NCBI GenBank assembly: GCA_033439255.1
Contig: CM065881.1
Span: forward strand, 2,852,001-2,916,000
Source: Hericium rajendrae
Taxonomy: Eukaryota > Basidiomycota > Agaricomycetes > Russulales > Hericiaceae
Reading direction: 5' to 3'
Length of the DNA stretch: 64,000 nt
A program made the translations under genes and the position numbers. Every line of letters starts with the position of its first letter. Within the stretch, counting starts at the first letter, position 1. A model generated the notes under the pieces. That model made no database searches. It was given only the letters and a program-made list of their open reading frames with translations, and had not been told where the DNA came from. Below, one piece after another: positions 62,227 through 64,000 of the stretch.

Positions 62227-62778
62227 GCTAGACCAGCTGACGGGTTAGCCTTGCAAAGACCTCAAGCAAAGCTGTATAAGGGCATAGATTGTAGATATGA
62301 AGACCGCGGAGAGCGAAGGAGGGTCCTGGCCAGAGAAAGTCAGGAGAGAGTAAGACGCGTCGGCAGGCCGGCCGAAACTACCCACTCGTCGGCCCTCCGA
62401 CGGGCCCAGCGCTATCAGGTGGGCCCGATCCGGCCGGTCGGTGTTCCGTCTGCCTGCAACGACTCGACCTCGACCTGACTCGTTGCCGTCTTGTCGTCAT
62501 ATTCAAGCCCTTCGTACGGAAATCCAGTGCTGCCAAATGGTAAATCGTACCCATTTTATTCCACAAAGAAGCAGATCTCAAGGCCAAGGCTGTTCGCCTC
62601 ATTTTGCGGGCGCAAATCCGATCTTGAAGGTGGGTTTACAGATAAATTAGAATTTTATGTTTACCCCACGAATTTGATCATATTGCTATCGTTTTCGCGA
62701 TACGCAGATAGCTTAAATACCGCGTCGTTGCCTCGAGGATAAAACTCGACCCGCACCGACGATCACAAACTAACCACC
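62227..62778. promoter_or_regulatory. Divergent promoter between PSO2-like gene and aminotransferase
   Basis: A 552-bp gap between divergent ATGs. It is GC-rich near the nuclease and AT-rich near the aminotransferase. No specific element identified. Confidence 0.4.
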
Positions 62779-64000
62779 ATGGCTCCCGCAACTGAGACCA
62801 CCGCGCCCGCAACGGTGAAGCCTACCGCGATCCTGCATAGGACGCCCTGGCGCCCGCCCGTCGCCGTGTCGGCGCAGGGCAGCTACATCACGCTCGAAGA
62901 CGGCCGCACGGTCATCGACTCCGTCGGCGGCGCGGCCGTCGCGTGCCTTGGCAACGGCCATCCTGTGGTGCAGCAGGCGATCAAGGACCAAGTGGACAAG
63001 GTCGCATGTGAGCAGCAGGTCGCTGGTTCGCGTGGCTTGGGCTGATCGGCGCGATATGCAGATGTGTATAATATGCAGCTATCGAACGAGCCTGCGGAGG
63101 AGCTCGCGAAGCTGTTGGTCGACCAGAGCAATGGCGCTTTCGATCTTGTGGGCTTTATGTCTGGAGGTGAGAACATGTTTGTACCTTTAAAGCGCGCTCG
63201 GATCATGACGCTGTGTTATTCTAGGTTCTGAGGCTATGGAGGGCGTCATTAAGCTCTCGCGCCAGGTAAACATTAACGAGTTTGATTCAGTTCCATTATC
63301 ATTAACCCATGGGAACAGTATTGGTATGAACAAGGCCAGCCACAGCGCAACAATCTCATCTCGCGGAACCTGTCTTTCCACGGAAATACTACCGGCACTC
63401 TGTCCCTCTCGGGCCATCCAGCCCGGCGTCTCCCCTATGAGGCCATCTTGAACAACGAGCGGTTCCACCATGTCTCTCCTGCGTACGCCAAGCGCTTCCA
63501 GAAGCCCAACGAGACTGAGGAGCAGTATGTCGAGCGCCTCCGACAAGAGCTCGAGGACAAGTTCCTTGAGCTTGGACCAGATACTGTCATTGGCTGTAAG
63601 TGGGAGCCTTCTCCTGCCCGCAGCATCGTCTGATCTATTGTAGTCGTTGCGGAGACTGTCGTTGGCGCGACGACGGGTGTTGTGGCCGCACCGAAAGGGT
63701 ACTTCAAAGCCATGAAATCTGTTTGCAGGAAGTACGGTGCTCTGTTCATCCTGGATGAGGTCATGAGCGGCATGGGACGTGAGTATCGTCAATCCCATTC
63801 CAGTATGCTTGATGCTTAATATGAGGGTTCAGGGATGGGAACAATCCACGCTTGGGAAAGTTTCGGTGACGGCGAGGCGCCGGATATCCAGGCTGTGGCA
63901 AAGGGCCTTGGTGGCGGGTTAGTAGGCATCTCCGCGAATAGACGTGCCTATCTCATCGTCACTCCAGATACGCTTCCATTGGCGCTGTTCTTATCTCTAA
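62779..64000 (+). CDS. Class III PLP-dependent aminotransferase (partial, runs off window)
   Basis: Exons 62779-63007, 63062-63166, 63225-63265, 63319-63595, 63644-63778, 63833-63917 and 63968 to the window end give the first 301 residues. The family signature is clear: SYITLEDGRTVIDSVGGAAV; GFMSGGSEAMEGVIKLSRQY, the phosphate-binding part; SRNLSFHGNTTGTLSLSGHP; FILDEVMSGMGRMGTIHAWE, with the PLP-ring Asp; and AVAKGLGGGYASIGAVLIS, with the PLP lysine. Such enzymes move an amino group from omega-amino acids, diamines or similar donors to an alpha-keto acid. Related fungal proteins are usually annotated as acetylornithine- or 4-aminobutyrate-type, but the substrate cannot be read here. The start MAPATETTAPATVKPT is not a strong mitochondrial signal. 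About 150 residues should follow beyond the window. Confidence 0.93.

Overview
The window looks like chromosomal DNA of a mushroom-forming basidiomycete (Agaricomycetes). Evidence seen in the sequence: dense genes on both strands, split by many short introns (mostly 45-65 bp, GTRNGT...YAG); a divergent intron-bearing H3/H4 histone pair; two F-box proteins of the leucine-rich mushroom type; a class 3 lipase tandem; a seven-helix membrane protein of a family expanded in mushrooms; and a Plavaka-like transposon protein. Exon joins below were worked out by hand from splice signals and reading-frame phase. In almost every gene the exon lengths sum to a multiple of three.

Layout. 1-5.5 kb: UbiC-like fold protein, F-box protein, proline-rich unknown. 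5.5-9.5 kb: gene-poor, with one possible minus-strand gene. 9.5-12.3 kb: nucleoporin Nup85. 13.2-13.6 kb: small Cys-rich protein. 15.7-18.4 kb: F-BAR/RhoGAP protein. 18.8-20.1 kb: F-box protein. 22.9-24.3 kb: divergent histone H4/H3 genes with mirror-image TATA boxes. 25.5-27.3 kb: secreted aspartic protease. 28-36.7 kb: a locally duplicated block holding a catalytically dead rhomboid, a seven-helix membrane protein, a methyltransferase, a transposon-like protein, a decayed methyltransferase fragment and an intact rhomboid. 36.8-39.3 kb: two tandem repeats and a small coiled-coil gene. 39.7-47.6 kb: core genes DGAT2, tubulin cofactor B, CDC48 and a short-chain dehydrogenase. 49.9-54.1 kb: two tandem lipases and a lipase-tail relic on the other strand. 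55.0-55.9 kb: a detached N-terminal piece of TOR kinase. 57.4-62.2 kb: a convergent DNA-repair pair, polynucleotide kinase/phosphatase and an SNM1/PSO2 nuclease. 62.8-64 kb: a class III aminotransferase cut by the window end.

Most genes are independent housekeeping genes. Functional links are the histone pair (shared promoter), the repair pair (neighbouring DNA-end-processing steps), the secreted lipases and the two rhomboids. The most unusual feature is the rhomboid paralogue at 28.0-29.7 kb, which keeps the fold and intron positions of its neighbour but has replaced all four catalytic and oxyanion residues. Three conserved genes (H3, CDC48, PNKP) show one- or two-base frame breaks. These may be assembly errors, so they need checking before they are called pseudogenes.

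No tRNA, rRNA, CRISPR or virus-like element was recognised.
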